Assembly (NCBI GenBank): GCA_934754755.1
Contig: CAKVJS010000007.1
Span: 1-16,997 of the forward strand
DNA from: an uncultured Erysipelotrichales bacterium
GTDB lineage: Bacteria; Bacillota_I; Bacilli_A; Erysipelotrichales; Coprobacillaceae
DNA: 16,997 nucleotides
Direction of reading: 5' to 3'
This document shows positions 7,081 through 15,190 of this stretch, one piece after another (position 1 is the stretch's first letter; the number at the start of each line of letters is the position of its first letter). The notes beneath the pieces were generated by a model. It had not been told where the DNA came from. It was given only the letters and a program-made list of their open reading frames with translations, and made no database searches. A program made the position numbers and the translations under genes.

Positions 7081-7440
7081 ATGGCAAGAGTAAAAGGTGG
7101 ATATACCACAAGACATAGAAGAAAAAAAGTTTTAAAATTAGCGAAGGGGTATTTTGGTTCTAAACATACTTTATATAAAACAGCGAATGAACAAGTAATG
7201 CATTCCTATGCATATGCCTATAGAGACCGTCGTCAAGTAAAAAGAGATATGCGTAAATTATGGATTGCACGGATTAATGCAGCTGCTAGAGTCAATGATA
7301 TTTCATACTCAAAGTTAATGCATGGATTAAAGTTAGCGAACGTTGAAATCAATCGTAAAATGCTTTCTGAAGTAGCAATCATGGATCCTAAAGGATTTAC
7401 TAAAATAGTTGATACAGCTAAGAAAGCCTTAGCGAAATAA
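7081..7440 (+). CDS. rplT: 50S ribosomal protein L20
   Basis: A 119-residue basic protein of normal length. It starts [20 protein letters not shown] and has the [21 protein letters not shown] helix region and the C-terminal globular part. L20 is an early assembly protein that binds 23S rRNA and, in several bacteria, the leader or an intercistronic site of its own operon. The leader at 6148-6300 is a candidate target. AGGAGG lies 8 nt before the ATG. The gene ends the operon directly before a terminator. Confidence 0.98.
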   Translation: MARVKGGYTTRHRRKKVLKLAKGYFGSKHTLYKTANEQVMHSYAYAYRDRRQVKRDMRKLWIARINAAARVNDISYSKLMHGLKLANVEINRKMLSEVAIMDPKGFTKIVDTAKKALAK

Positions 7441-7441
7441 G

Positions 7442-7464
7442 GAGACCGTAGGGTTTCTTTTTTT
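7442..7464 (+). terminator. terminator after rplT
   Basis: GAGACC (7442-7447) pairs with GGTTTC (7452-7457), one G-U pair, four-base loop GTAG, followed by seven T. It begins 2 nt after the rplT stop. Confidence 0.85.
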
Positions 7465-7482
7465 ATACGGGAAATAAAATAG

Positions 7483-7512
7483 TTGAAATTGTCTAAGGAA
7501 AGATGGTATGAT
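7483..7512 (+). promoter_or_regulatory. probable promoter for pth-mfd
   Basis: TTGAAA (7483-7488) and TATGAT (7507-7512) with an 18-nt spacer, just after the rplT terminator and 37 nt before the pth start. Confidence 0.6.
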
Positions 7513-7548
7513 TAAAGATACAGTAAATAAGGTAGGTAAAATAACTAT

Positions 7549-8103
7549 ATGAAGTTGTTAGTAGGACTTGGTAATCCAGGAAAAGAATATGAGAACACAA
7601 GACATAATTGTGGCTTTATGACACTCGATCATATTGCACAGTCTTTGTCTATTTCGATAACCCAAAGCAAATGCAAAGGGTTGATTGCTAAAACAAAGTA
7701 TGCTGGTCAAGATATCCTATTATTAAAACCACAAACCTATATGAATGCATCCGGTGAGTCGGTGCGGGCTTGTATGGATTATTTTAAAATAGATATTGAA
7801 GATGTTATCGTTATTTATGATGATCTTGATTTACCTATCGGTAAGTTACGATTACGCACAGAAGGAAGTGCAGGCGGGCATAATGGTATTAAAAGTATCA
7901 TTCAGCATGTAGGTACCAATGCTTTTAAACGAATTCGGATTGGAATTGAAAGACCAGGATGTATTCCTATTGTTACCTATGTATTACAAACTTTTACGAA
8001 GGAACAACAGGCAGACATCGCTAAGGGCATTGTTAACGCTAGCGAAGCTAGTTTACTATGTGTCAAAAAGAATTTTACTGCAGCTATGAATCACTTTAAT
8101 TGA
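7549..8103 (+). CDS. pth: peptidyl-tRNA hydrolase
   Basis: Cleaves peptidyl-tRNA released from stalled ribosomes so that tRNA can be reused. The 184-residue protein has every family motif: GLGNPGKEYENTRHN with Asn9 and catalytic His19, KPQTYMNASG, YDDLDLPIGKLRLR and GSAGGHNGIKSI. The usual TRHNVGF reads TRHNCGF here, a mild change. The ribosome binding site is weak (AAGGTAGG, 12 nt before the ATG). The stop codon overlaps the ribosome binding site of mfd, so the two are probably coupled; pth-mfd is a common pair in Firmicutes. Confidence 0.96.
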   Translation: MKLLVGLGNPGKEYENTRHNCGFMTLDHIAQSLSISITQSKCKGLIAKTKYAGQDILLLKPQTYMNASGESVRACMDYFKIDIEDVIVIYDDLDLPIGKLRLRTEGSAGGHNGIKSIIQHVGTNAFKRIRIGIERPGCIPIVTYVLQTFTKEQQADIAKGIVNASEASLLCVKKNFTAAMNHFN

Positions 8104-8111
8104 GGTGTAGG

Positions 8112-11100
8112 ATGGAAAAGATAGTACGTTTATTAAAAGACAATCCTGCCCTGCAGGCATTGAATGAGGGCAAGACAGACATTGTAGTCGATCAAAACGA
8201 AGCACTTTTGTATGCGAGTGCTTTTTTATCGTTACCTCGAAATATGATTATCATAAAAAAAAATCAAGAGGAAGCAAATCGTTTATACGAACAAATGCAA
8301 CCATTATTAGCACCGAATGCTTGTTTGCTTTTTTGTGTTGATGAATCCATGCGCATCGAAGCACTTGCGAGTTCACCGGAATTGGTGAGTGAGAGGATGT
8401 TTTCGATGTATCATCTTACTAAACCAGACGTCCATGTTTTAATTACGCATAGTCATGCGCTCGTTCGTTACATCCCTAGTCCTGCGGTATTTAAGCAATA
8501 TTGTCTAGAGATAGAAATAGGAATGCATATGGATATCTATGCCCTGCAAGAGTATGCAATTCGCGCTGGGTATCAAAATACAAGCCGGGTTGATACACCT
8601 TTTTACTTTTCAAAAAGGGGAGGGATCATTGATATTTATACAGCACAATATGAATATCCGATTCGAATTGAATTTTTCGATGATGAAATAGAAGATCTTA
8701 GACTATATGATCCCGCCAGTCAAAAGACCATTGACCATATTAAGGAAGTAACAATCATTCCCGCGAGTGATATTTTATATGAGGATACAGAAGTTCCTGC
8801 TTTGCAGCAAGAGTTGCAGCATATTTATGATAAACAAACGATTGATCCGCTATATCAAGCAACGTTGCAGGCTAAGTTACAAGAAGATATTTTGCATTTA
8901 CAGGAACATGATACCAGTTATTATATGTACCGTTATATGGGGATGTTTTCTGGGCGTAGCAGTATAATGGATTATATGGAAGACAGTCAGGTCATCGTTT
9001 GTTATCGAGAGGATATATATAATGAGTATTATAGATATATCCAGGAGAGCGATCGTTACATACAGGAACTGGAAACTATGGGTAAATTGTTACATGGCTT
9101 ACCTCTATATTATCCATTAGAGACAATTTTACCTACAAAGAGCACGACGATTAAACACTTTGCATCGAAAGATACGGATTGTATTTTCCACGCTCGTCCG
9201 CTTCTATTACATAAGGAAAACGAGGTATTGTTGAGCCAACAAATGCAAGAATATATGAATACTTGTGATATTATTATGTGTTTACATGATGGCCATCAAA
9301 TGCAATTAATGATTGATGTATTGGAACGTCATGGATTAGCGTTTACCTTGATTGGAACTACCAATCAAATCTATAAGGGGATTAATATATATGTTGGTAA
9401 TCTTAGCGGCGGGACAGAATTAGTAGATGAAAAAATAGTCATTATTACTGAAAAGGAATTGTTTGAAAATAAAAGACCACAGCGAATTAAGTACCTTAAA
9501 TTCAAAGATGCGAAAGTATTACGCGATTATCAGGAACTCCATATAGGGGATTATATTGTGCATGATAGTCATGGAATTGGCCAATACCTGGGGATTAAGA
9601 CATTGCAGGTTAATGGCTGCCAAAAGGATTATTTATATGTTGGATATGCCGGAGATGATGTATTATATATTCCCGTAGAGCAGTTTAAATTGATTCGAAA
9701 GTATGCTTCTGCATCGGATAAGCCACCGAAGGTACATAAATTAGGAAGCAGCCAGTGGATTAAAACAAAACAAAAAATACAATCTAAAATTAATGATATT
9801 GCGGATAAGCTTATTGATATATATGCGAGTAGAATGCAAAATAAAGGATTTGCCTTTCCGCCAGATACAGAGCTACAACAACAATTTGATGACGCTTTTG
9901 GTTATGAGTTAACGACCGACCAACAAAAATCAATCGATGAAATAAAAAAAGATATGGAAAAACCACAACCCATGGATCGCCTTTTATGTGGTGATGTTGG
10001 TTTTGGTAAAACCGAGGTTGCCCTGCGGGCTGCTTTTAAAGCAGTCTTAGGCAATAAACAAGTAGCCTTTCTATGTCCTACCACCATTCTTTCTATGCAA
10101 CATTTTCGTACCATGGAGGAACGCTTTAAGGGATTTCCCGTTCGTGTTGCTTTATTAAATCGTTTTACTTCTTTGAAGGTGAAAAGGGAAATCTTACAAG
10201 ATGTAGCAGATAAAAAAATAGACATTTTAGTAGGTACCCACCGAATTCTTTCTAAGGATGTACGTTTTAGTGATATCGGGTTGCTTTGCGTAGATGAGGA
10301 GCAACGTTTTGGTGTTAGCCAGAAGGAGAAGATTAAAGAGTATCGAAAAACAATTGATGTTCTAACTCTTAGTGCTACCCCGATTCCTCGGACACTACAA
10401 ATGTCTTTAATGGGTATACGCGGATTATCGCAAATTGAAACACCACCCAAAAATCGCCTCCCGGTACAGACGTATGTCATTGAAAAAAATGAATTGTTAA
10501 TTAAACAGATCATTGAAAAAGAAATAGCACGAGGTGGTCAAGTATTTTACTTATATAATCGGACGCAGGAAATTAATACGGTTGCTTATCGTCTTTCCTT
10601 GCAGATCCCACAGGCAAAAATAGCAGTTGGACATGGCAAGATGTCAAAAGAGGAATTGGAAGATGTAATGCTGCGTTTCATGAACCAAGAGTTTAATCTA
10701 CTTGTCTGTACGACAATTATTGAAACTGGTATTGATATTCCTAATGCAAATACAATTATTGTAGAAAATGCGGATCGTTTTGGTCTTAGTCAGTTATATC
10801 AAATTAAGGGGCGTGTTGGTCGCGGCAATCGATCTTCCTATGCGTATTTATTATATAATGCTAAAAAGGAAATGCCGGCGGAGGCAGCCAAGCGATTACA
10901 AGCTATCAAAGAGTTTGCGCAGCTAGGTAGTGGCTATAAAATTGCAATGCGTGATTTATCGATCCGTGGATCGGGTGATATTCTTGGTGGTAAACAGGCA
11001 GGATTTATTGATACGATTGGATTTGATATGTATATGCGTATTTTACAAGATACAATCAAGCAAAAAAAAGGCGTGCAGACAAAAGAAGAATCGGATATTG

Positions 11101-11543
11101 TTAGTGTTAATATGAATGTGAATGGCTATATTCCTAAAAATTATGTATCTAGTGATATTGAAAAATTGGAATTATATCAGAAACTAGAGACAGCTAAAAC
11201 CATGGAAGCAGTGGAAAAATTGGTAATGGAGTTTGAAGATTACTATGGTCGTTTGCCAGATGAGGTAATAACCTTAATGGATAAACGAAAGTTTGATATA
11301 TTATGTAATACGCCTTGGATCGATCTAGCAGAGGATATTAGTAATAACCTGCAAATTACTTTCTCCCATGTGTATACGGAGCGAGTAGATGGTAATGATT
11401 TATTTAAGACGATTAATCAGGCGTTTGAAAATGCTACATTTCGTAATTTTAAACGTAAAATAATGGTCGTGATACCGAAAGATAAAGATTGGCTCCATAG
11501 AGTCAATAGGATGTTGGAAACGTTATTTAAAAAGATTGGTTAA
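8112..11543 (+). CDS. mfd: transcription-repair coupling factor Mfd
   Basis: A DNA translocase that pushes stalled RNA polymerase off damaged template and recruits UvrA. The 1143-residue length matches the family. The UvrB-like N-terminal region includes RGGIIDIYT near residue 172. The RNA-polymerase-interacting, CarD-like domain begins near 475 (LHIGDYIVHDSHGIGQYLG). The helicase motor follows, with Walker A GDVGFGKT (Lys633), DEEQ at 728-731, LSATPIPRTL and the QIKGRVGRG motif near 898. The C-terminal TRCF domain is present. I start at ATG 8112 because AGGTG at 8103-8107 precedes it; an in-frame TTG at 8100 lies inside pth. The gap from pth is 8 nt. Confidence 0.97.
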   Translation: MEKIVRLLKDNPALQALNEGKTDIVVDQNEALLYASAFLSLPRNMIIIKKNQEEANRLYEQMQPLLAPNACLLFCVDESMRIEALASSPELVSERMFSMYHLTKPDVHVLITHSHALVRYIPSPAVFKQYCLEIEIGMHMDIYALQEYAIRAGYQNTSRVDTPFYFSKRGGIIDIYTAQYEYPIRIEFFDDEIEDLRLYDPASQKTIDHIKEVTIIPASDILYEDTEVPALQQELQHIYDKQTIDPLYQATLQAKLQEDILHLQEHDTSYYMYRYMGMFSGRSSIMDYMEDSQVIVCYREDIYNEYYRYIQESDRYIQELETMGKLLHGLPLYYPLETILPTKSTTIKHFASKDTDCIFHARPLLLHKENEVLLSQQMQEYMNTCDIIMCLHDGHQMQLMIDVLERHGLAFTLIGTTNQIYKGINIYVGNLSGGTELVDEKIVIITEKELFENKRPQRIKYLKFKDAKVLRDYQELHIGDYIVHDSHGIGQYLGIKTLQVNGCQKDYLYVGYAGDDVLYIPVEQFKLIRKYASASDKPPKVHKLGSSQWIKTKQKIQSKINDIADKLIDIYASRMQNKGFAFPPDTELQQQFDDAFGYELTTDQQKSIDEIKKDMEKPQPMDRLLCGDVGFGKTEVALRAAFKAVLGNKQVAFLCPTTILSMQHFRTMEERFKGFPVRVALLNRFTSLKVKREILQDVADKKIDILVGTHRILSKDVRFSDIGLLCVDEEQRFGVSQKEKIKEYRKTIDVLTLSATPIPRTLQMSLMGIRGLSQIETPPKNRLPVQTYVIEKNELLIKQIIEKEIARGGQVFYLYNRTQEINTVAYRLSLQIPQAKIAVGHGKMSKEELEDVMLRFMNQEFNLLVCTTIIETGIDIPNANTIIVENADRFGLSQLYQIKGRVGRGNRSSYAYLLYNAKKEMPAEAAKRLQAIKEFAQLGSGYKIAMRDLSIRGSGDILGGKQAGFIDTIGFDMYMRILQDTIKQKKGVQTKEESDIVSVNMNVNGYIPKNYVSSDIEKLELYQKLETAKTMEAVEKLVMEFEDYYGRLPDEVITLMDKRKFDILCNTPWIDLAEDISNNLQITFSHVYTERVDGNDLFKTINQAFENATFRNFKRKIMVVIPKDKDWLHRVNRMLETLFKKIG

Positions 11544-11548
11544 GTTAA

Positions 11549-11576
11549 TTGCAAGTCGATTAATTTGTGCTATACT
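11549..11576 (+). promoter_or_regulatory. promoter of murQ
   Basis: TTGCAA (11549-11554) and TATACT (11571-11576) with a 16-nt spacer; TG at 11568-11569 makes an extended -10. It starts 5 nt after the mfd stop. No catabolite-repression or other operator was recognised nearby. Confidence 0.7.
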
Positions 11577-11599
11577 AAGTAAGAAAAGGAGCTGTGATT

Positions 11600-12502
11600 A
11601 TGAAATTACATGTTTTAGAAACAGAACAACAAAATGAAAATTCAATGAACATTGATACAATGGATACCATGGATGTATTACAAACAATCAATGATGAGGA
11701 TAAAAAGATTGCGATTGCAGTAGAAAAAGTTATTCCCCAAATTTCTTCTCTTATTGATGCAATTGCAGTGCGTATGCAAGAGGGGGGACGCCTTGTTTAC
11801 ATCGGTGCTGGAACAAGTGGACGCCTTGGAGTATTAGATGCCAGTGAATGTCCGCCAACGTATGGTGTGGATCATAGCCTAGTACAAGGACTTATTGCTG
11901 GTGGTGTAGAAGCCTTGTTAGTAGCTAAAGAAGGAGCAGAGGACTCTATGGAATTAGCGAAAGAGGATTTACAAAAAATAGAATTAAATAAAAATGATAC
12001 CGTTATTGGATTGGCTGCCAGCGGTAGAACACCTTATGTTATTGGTGGTTTAGAATATGCAAATCAAATCGGTGCTTTAACTGGTTCGATTAGTTGTGTA
12101 ACTAATTCAGCAATTGGACAGGTAGCTAAACATAACATAGAAGCAATATGTGGCCCAGAAGTTGTAACCGGAAGTACTAGAATGAAGTCTGGTACGGCAC
12201 AAAAAATGATTTTGAATATGATTTCAACTTCTTTAATGATTAAGTATGGGAAAGTTTTTCAAAATCTAATGGTGGATGTCCAACCAACCAATGAAAAGCT
12301 TGTAAAACGCGCTCATACGATTATAGCTAAGGCGGCTAATTGTACGATCGAAGAAGCGGAGCAATACTTCTTAGCGTCAAATAGAAATGTAAAATTAGCT
12401 ATATGTATGGCAATTACAAAAGAAAGTAAGGAAAAATGCGAAGATATTTTACAATCTAATCAAGGAAATGTCTCCAAAACAATCCATAGCTTACGTACAT
12501 AA
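11600..12502 (+). CDS. murQ: N-acetylmuramic acid 6-phosphate etherase
   Basis: Cleaves the lactyl ether of MurNAc-6-phosphate to give GlcNAc-6-phosphate and D-lactate, a step of cell-wall sugar recycling. The 300-residue protein has the SIS-domain sugar-phosphate loop YIGAGTSGRLG and the DASECPPTYG segment. Glu83 and Glu114 (in KEGAEDS) correspond to the two catalytic acidic residues of the Escherichia coli enzyme, and TGSTRMKSGTAQK is the third family motif. AAAAGGAG (11584-11591) lies 8 nt before the ATG; a GTG at 11594 is too close to it. No MurNAc transporter, MurR regulator or muramidase gene lies next to it, so it is a stand-alone unit with its own promoter and terminator. Confidence 0.96.
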   Translation: MKLHVLETEQQNENSMNIDTMDTMDVLQTINDEDKKIAIAVEKVIPQISSLIDAIAVRMQEGGRLVYIGAGTSGRLGVLDASECPPTYGVDHSLVQGLIAGGVEALLVAKEGAEDSMELAKEDLQKIELNKNDTVIGLAASGRTPYVIGGLEYANQIGALTGSISCVTNSAIGQVAKHNIEAICGPEVVTGSTRMKSGTAQKMILNMISTSLMIKYGKVFQNLMVDVQPTNEKLVKRAHTIIAKAANCTIEEAEQYFLASNRNVKLAICMAITKESKEKCEDILQSNQGNVSKTIHSLRT

Positions 12503-12509
12503 AATAAAA

Positions 12510-12538
12510 AACCTTTGTAGTGATACAGAGGTTTTTTT
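12510..12538. terminator. bidirectional terminator between convergent murQ and the dUTPase-like gene
   Basis: AACCTTTGTA (12510-12519) pairs with TACAGAGGTT (12524-12533) over ten positions, one G-U, around a GTGA loop of the stable GNRA type. T-runs follow on both strands. The right-hand T-run includes the first bases of the minus-strand gene's stop codon. Confidence 0.9.
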
Positions 12539-12998
12539 ATACATTTTCTTTATAAGCTTGGATGATTTCATCAATATCAAACTGTAATAAGAAGCCTAGA
12601 GTAACATAATCATCAATTACTTTTTGATAGTCTTCAAACCGATAACTTTTTTGCATCAAAAGAATGGTATCATATACCTTTAGAAATTGGGATATAAGAT
12701 CGTTCTTTTGGTTTATTGGTAAGGACTGATGAATCGAATCAATTTTAAGATCATAACCGATGGATAATACAAGTTGTAAACCATTGATATAAAAGGATAA
12801 TAATTCTTGATTATCGGATGGAGAGGAATCCCAAAAACTAAAACAACGGGATTCTTCACTCAATTTACCAACCTCCGAAAGAAACGCTAATATCTTTTGA
12901 TGAATTTTATCTTTGTTTAATAGATTGTGATCTTCATCCTGTTTTTCTTGTAATGCTAGAGCAACATGTTTTTGATATAGCTCATTAATGGGACACAT
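12537..12998 (-). CDS. degenerate dimeric dUTPase-like (all-alpha NTP pyrophosphatase fold) protein
   Basis: A 153-residue helical protein that resembles the dimeric dUTPase family (dUTPase_2). The region ILAFLSEVGKLSEESRCFSF with W56 follows the family pattern ExxE...ETRCFKYW, and ELLSFYINGLQLVLSIG follows EEYVDGLHFLLSLG. The metal ligands expected as ExxE and ExxD read Glu42/Lys45 and Phe69/Asn72, so three of four are lost. The C-terminus stops at AYKENV, without the N..RQ..GY segment usual in the family. I infer it is not an active dUTPase; it may be a regulatory or nucleotide-binding relic. AGGAGG lies about 7 nt before the ATG and overlaps the end of yigZ, so it is the last gene of the degV-yigZ run. 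The remote family match is the least certain part. Confidence 0.65.
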   Translation of the reverse strand: MCPINELYQKHVALALQEKQDEDHNLLNKDKIHQKILAFLSEVGKLSEESRCFSFWDSSPSDNQELLSFYINGLQLVLSIGYDLKIDSIHQSLPINQKNDLISQFLKVYDTILLMQKSYRFEDYQKVIDDYVTLGFLLQFDIDEIIQAYKENV

Positions 12999-13010
12999 AT
13001 TTATCTCCTC

Positions 13011-13610
13011 CTACTGTATTTCATGAAATGCTTCTTCGATAAATAGTTTATGATACGAACCACGTGTTAATTCTTGTACGGTAGTAAAAAAAGAAGCGTC
13101 TGCAATATAACAGGTATATGTAATAGCACTGTCATATTGTTTATTACGGCAATAAATTTGTTGTGATTGTAAGATGTATTCAAACTTCTTTGTATACGAA
13201 TAGGGTATGGTTATATCGTATACAGAAAATAGTTGCTTTTCAATAATAGTAGCTTCTTGCAAAGCATTGGCAACACTTTGTCGATAGGCTCTCGCAAGAC
13301 CACCAGCCCCTAATTTAATACCACCGAAATAACGAGTAACGATCGCAATGATATTATTCATTTCTTGTTTTTGTAGTACATCTAACATAGGAAGTCCTGC
13401 GGTACCGCTTGGTTCACCATCATCGAAGGCTTTTTGATGAGAACTTACAATATAAGCGATGCAATTATGGGTAGCATCTTCGTATTTTGTTGTGTAATGC
13501 TCGATAATACTTTTGATATCACTACTTTGATCACAGGGAATAAGGTGGCACAAAAAGGTAGATTTCTTAACTGTCCAGCTATAGCTTACGGTATCTTTAA
13601 TCGATTTCAT
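13011..13610 (-). CDS. YigZ/IMPACT family protein (UPF0029)
   Basis: A 199-residue YigZ-type protein. The N-terminal domain carries the family signature: HNCIAYIV, then FDDGEPSGTAGLPMLDVL, then IAIVTRYFGGIKLGAGGLARAYRQS. The C-terminal ~70 residues form the smaller ferredoxin-like domain that follows it in bacterial members. Its eukaryotic relative IMPACT binds GCN1; the bacterial role is not settled and I do not assign one. The start ATG has AGGA about 7 nt upstream, placed directly after the T-run of a hairpin (13625-13645). It lies 36 nt downstream of degV and 12 nt upstream of the dUTPase-like gene. Confidence 0.92.
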   Translation of the reverse strand: MKSIKDTVSYSWTVKKSTFLCHLIPCDQSSDIKSIIEHYTTKYEDATHNCIAYIVSSHQKAFDDGEPSGTAGLPMLDVLQKQEMNNIIAIVTRYFGGIKLGAGGLARAYRQSVANALQEATIIEKQLFSVYDITIPYSYTKKFEYILQSQQIYCRNKQYDSAITYTCYIADASFFTTVQELTRGSYHKLFIEEAFHEIQ

Positions 13611-13624
13611 TCCATTTTCCTAAA

Positions 13625-13645
13625 AACCTAGCAATAAGCTAGGTT
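13625..13645 (-). terminator. intercistronic hairpin between degV and yigZ
   Basis: AACCTAGC (13625-13632) pairs perfectly with GCTAGGTT (13638-13645) around a five-base loop. On the minus strand it starts 1 nt after the degV stop and runs into five T. The short T-run suggests a partial terminator or a 3'-end stabiliser rather than a full stop, since yigZ follows at once. Confidence 0.5.
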
Positions 13646-13646
13646 A

Positions 13647-14516
13647 TTATCCTTGATATTTTTTTATGTACTGATATCCTAATCCGCCCGTTCCTAAATG
13701 TACACCGACCACGGCTGGTAGTTCACGAACAATAATATCCTCACATGGACCAATTTTTTGTAGTAATAATTCTTTCATTTCTAAGGCCATTTCTTCTGCT
13801 AAGACATGTTCAATCGCAAACATATAATCGGTATTATTAACATGACAATCCTCTACCATGTGTTCCACAATGCGAATATTAGCTTTTTTAGCCGTACGGA
13901 CTTTGTACAGTGAATCAATACGCCCGTTTAATTCATGATTCAAGTGCATAACAGGTGTGATTTTCAACATACCAGCGAGCGCTGCAACAGCGGGTGTTAT
14001 TCTTCCTCCACGCTTCAAGTGATCCATGTCTTGTGCCATGACGAATGTATCCGAATACTCTACTAGACTTTCCAAGATCGTTTTTATTTCTTGGGGTTCT
14101 TTTCCTTCATCGGATAATTTTTTAGCGGTTTGAACAAGATAACAGTGAATCATTGCAGATGCCTTTGAATCGACCAGCGTTACTGGCATATCGCATAGAT
14201 CACAGGCTAATTTAAAGCCATTGATCGTTGAACTTAATCCCGATCCAATCGTAACTCCGATAATATGGCTATAGCCTAAACGTTTAATCTTTTGTACAGC
14301 CTCCTGAATCATTCCTGTGGCAGGTTGTGATGTTTTGGCGATTAATTTTTGATCACGAATCATTTCAAACATAGCAACGCTATCCATGTCAATCCGATCA
14401 ACATAGGTTGTATCACCGATTGTAATTTGTAAAGGGACAACGAAAACACCTTTATCTTCTAAGGATCCAATCGGTATTTGACAACCACTATCAGCTATAA
14501 TAGCAATTTTTTCCAT
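13647..14516 (-). CDS. DegV family fatty-acid-binding protein
   Basis: A 289-residue DegV-domain protein of full length. Family motifs: IADSGCQIP at the N-terminus, AKTSQPATGMIQEA, TIGSGLSSTINGF and VDSKASAM. In this family these residues line a pocket that binds a fatty acid; FakB proteins of Staphylococcus hand fatty acids to the FakA kinase. Whether this copy serves a FakA is unknown because no fakA is in the window. AAGGAAG lies about 8 nt before the ATG. It is the first gene of a minus-strand run with yigZ and the dUTPase-like gene and diverges from the desulfoferrodoxin gene. Confidence 0.94.
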   Translation of the reverse strand: MEKIAIIADSGCQIPIGSLEDKGVFVVPLQITIGDTTYVDRIDMDSVAMFEMIRDQKLIAKTSQPATGMIQEAVQKIKRLGYSHIIGVTIGSGLSSTINGFKLACDLCDMPVTLVDSKASAMIHCYLVQTAKKLSDEGKEPQEIKTILESLVEYSDTFVMAQDMDHLKRGGRITPAVAALAGMLKITPVMHLNHELNGRIDSLYKVRTAKKANIRIVEHMVEDCHVNNTDYMFAIEHVLAEEMALEMKELLLQKIGPCEDIIVRELPAVVGVHLGTGGLGYQYIKKYQG

Positions 14517-14541
14517 AATTTCACTTCCTTTTCCTAGCCTT

Positions 14542-14547
14542 ATTATA
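14542..14547 (-). promoter_or_regulatory. probable -10 box of degV
   Basis: TATAAT on the minus strand, 26 nt before the degV start. No convincing -35 hexamer was seen 16-18 nt further out. Confidence 0.35.
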
Positions 14548-14628
14548 CTAAAACAGGCATAAAATAGCTAGTTATAATTTCTAAGCTTTCTTTCTAAGTT
14601 TCGTATGTAACCGATGTAAGCATATTGA

Positions 14629-14658
14629 TTGTATAGTGTTTACTAAAAGTGTTATACT
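14629..14658 (+). promoter_or_regulatory. promoter of the desulfoferrodoxin gene
   Basis: TATACT (14653-14658) preceded by TG at 14650-14651, an extended -10. A weak -35, TTGTAT (14629-14634), lies 18 nt upstream. No clear PerR-type palindrome was recognised around it. Confidence 0.55.
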
Positions 14659-14699
14659 AATATTGTAAGGAAAACATCACTATGCAAGGAGGAAAGATA

Positions 14700-15077
14700 A
14701 TGAAAAAATATTGTATATGTAAAAGCTGTGGAGAAATCATTGATATTGTTATTGATAAAGGTGAATCACTTATTTGTTGTGATAAACCAATGCAAGAATT
14801 AGTCGCTAATACAACAGATGCTGCTACAGAGAAACACGTACCAGTAATTTCGGTGGAAGGAAATACAGTAAAAGTTGATATCGGTGAGGTAGAACACCCT
14901 ATGTTAGCGAACCATTATATTGAATGGATTGAAATTGAAACAACAACGGGAAGTCAACGTAAGATGTTAAAACCATCAGAGGCTCCACGAGCAACGTTTA
15001 TTCTTTCTGAAGGAGAAAAATTAATTACCGTTTATGAATACTGTGGATTACACGGTCTCTGGAAAAAGGATATGTAA
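14700..15077 (+). CDS. dfx: desulfoferrodoxin (superoxide reductase)
   Basis: Reduces superoxide to hydrogen peroxide in the cytoplasm without releasing oxygen, a typical defence of anaerobes. The 125-residue protein has both iron sites. The N-terminal desulforedoxin-type centre is Cys7, Cys10, Cys26 and Cys27. The catalytic centre is His46 (in EKHVPV), His66 and His72 (EHPMLANHYIEWIE), with Cys115 and His118 near the end (EYCGLHG). Glu44-Lys45 before His46 matches the conserved pair next to the active site. AGGAGG (14687-14692) lies 7 nt before the ATG at 14700; an in-frame ATG at 14682 is upstream of that site and is rejected. Flanked by its own promoter and terminator. A rubredoxin or NADH donor is not encoded nearby. 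Confidence 0.95.
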   Translation: MKKYCICKSCGEIIDIVIDKGESLICCDKPMQELVANTTDAATEKHVPVISVEGNTVKVDIGEVEHPMLANHYIEWIEIETTTGSQRKMLKPSEAPRATFILSEGEKLITVYEYCGLHGLWKKDM

Positions 15078-15095
15078 AATAAATAAATAATATAC

Positions 15096-15117
15096 AGGGC
15101 GTTTAGGCGCCTTTTTT
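15096..15117 (+). terminator. terminator after the desulfoferrodoxin gene
   Basis: AGGGCG (15096-15101) pairs with CGCCTT (15108-15113), one G-U pair, six-base loop, with the T-run continuing to 15117. It starts 18 nt after the stop. Confidence 0.8.
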
Positions 15118-15190
15118 CGTACGTAAAGAGTACAAAATAGAATCCTATCAAGATACTACATACGTTAGAATTATGGTAGGAGGTGCTCAT

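Noticed and set aside
9902..10513. 203-codon open frame on the minus strand inside mfd
   Set aside because: It lies opposite the conserved helicase motifs of mfd and its Ser/Lys/Arg-rich product looks like an antisense shadow.
14517..14699. Possible tRNA, riboswitch or peroxide-regulator site between degV and the desulfoferrodoxin gene
   Set aside because: No cloverleaf, no conserved riboswitch core and no clear operator palindrome could be seen.
15160..15172. TACGTTAG before comFA as a competence sigma-factor (cin) box
   Set aside because: It matches the streptococcal TACGAATA at only five of eight positions, and its use outside streptococci is unsupported.
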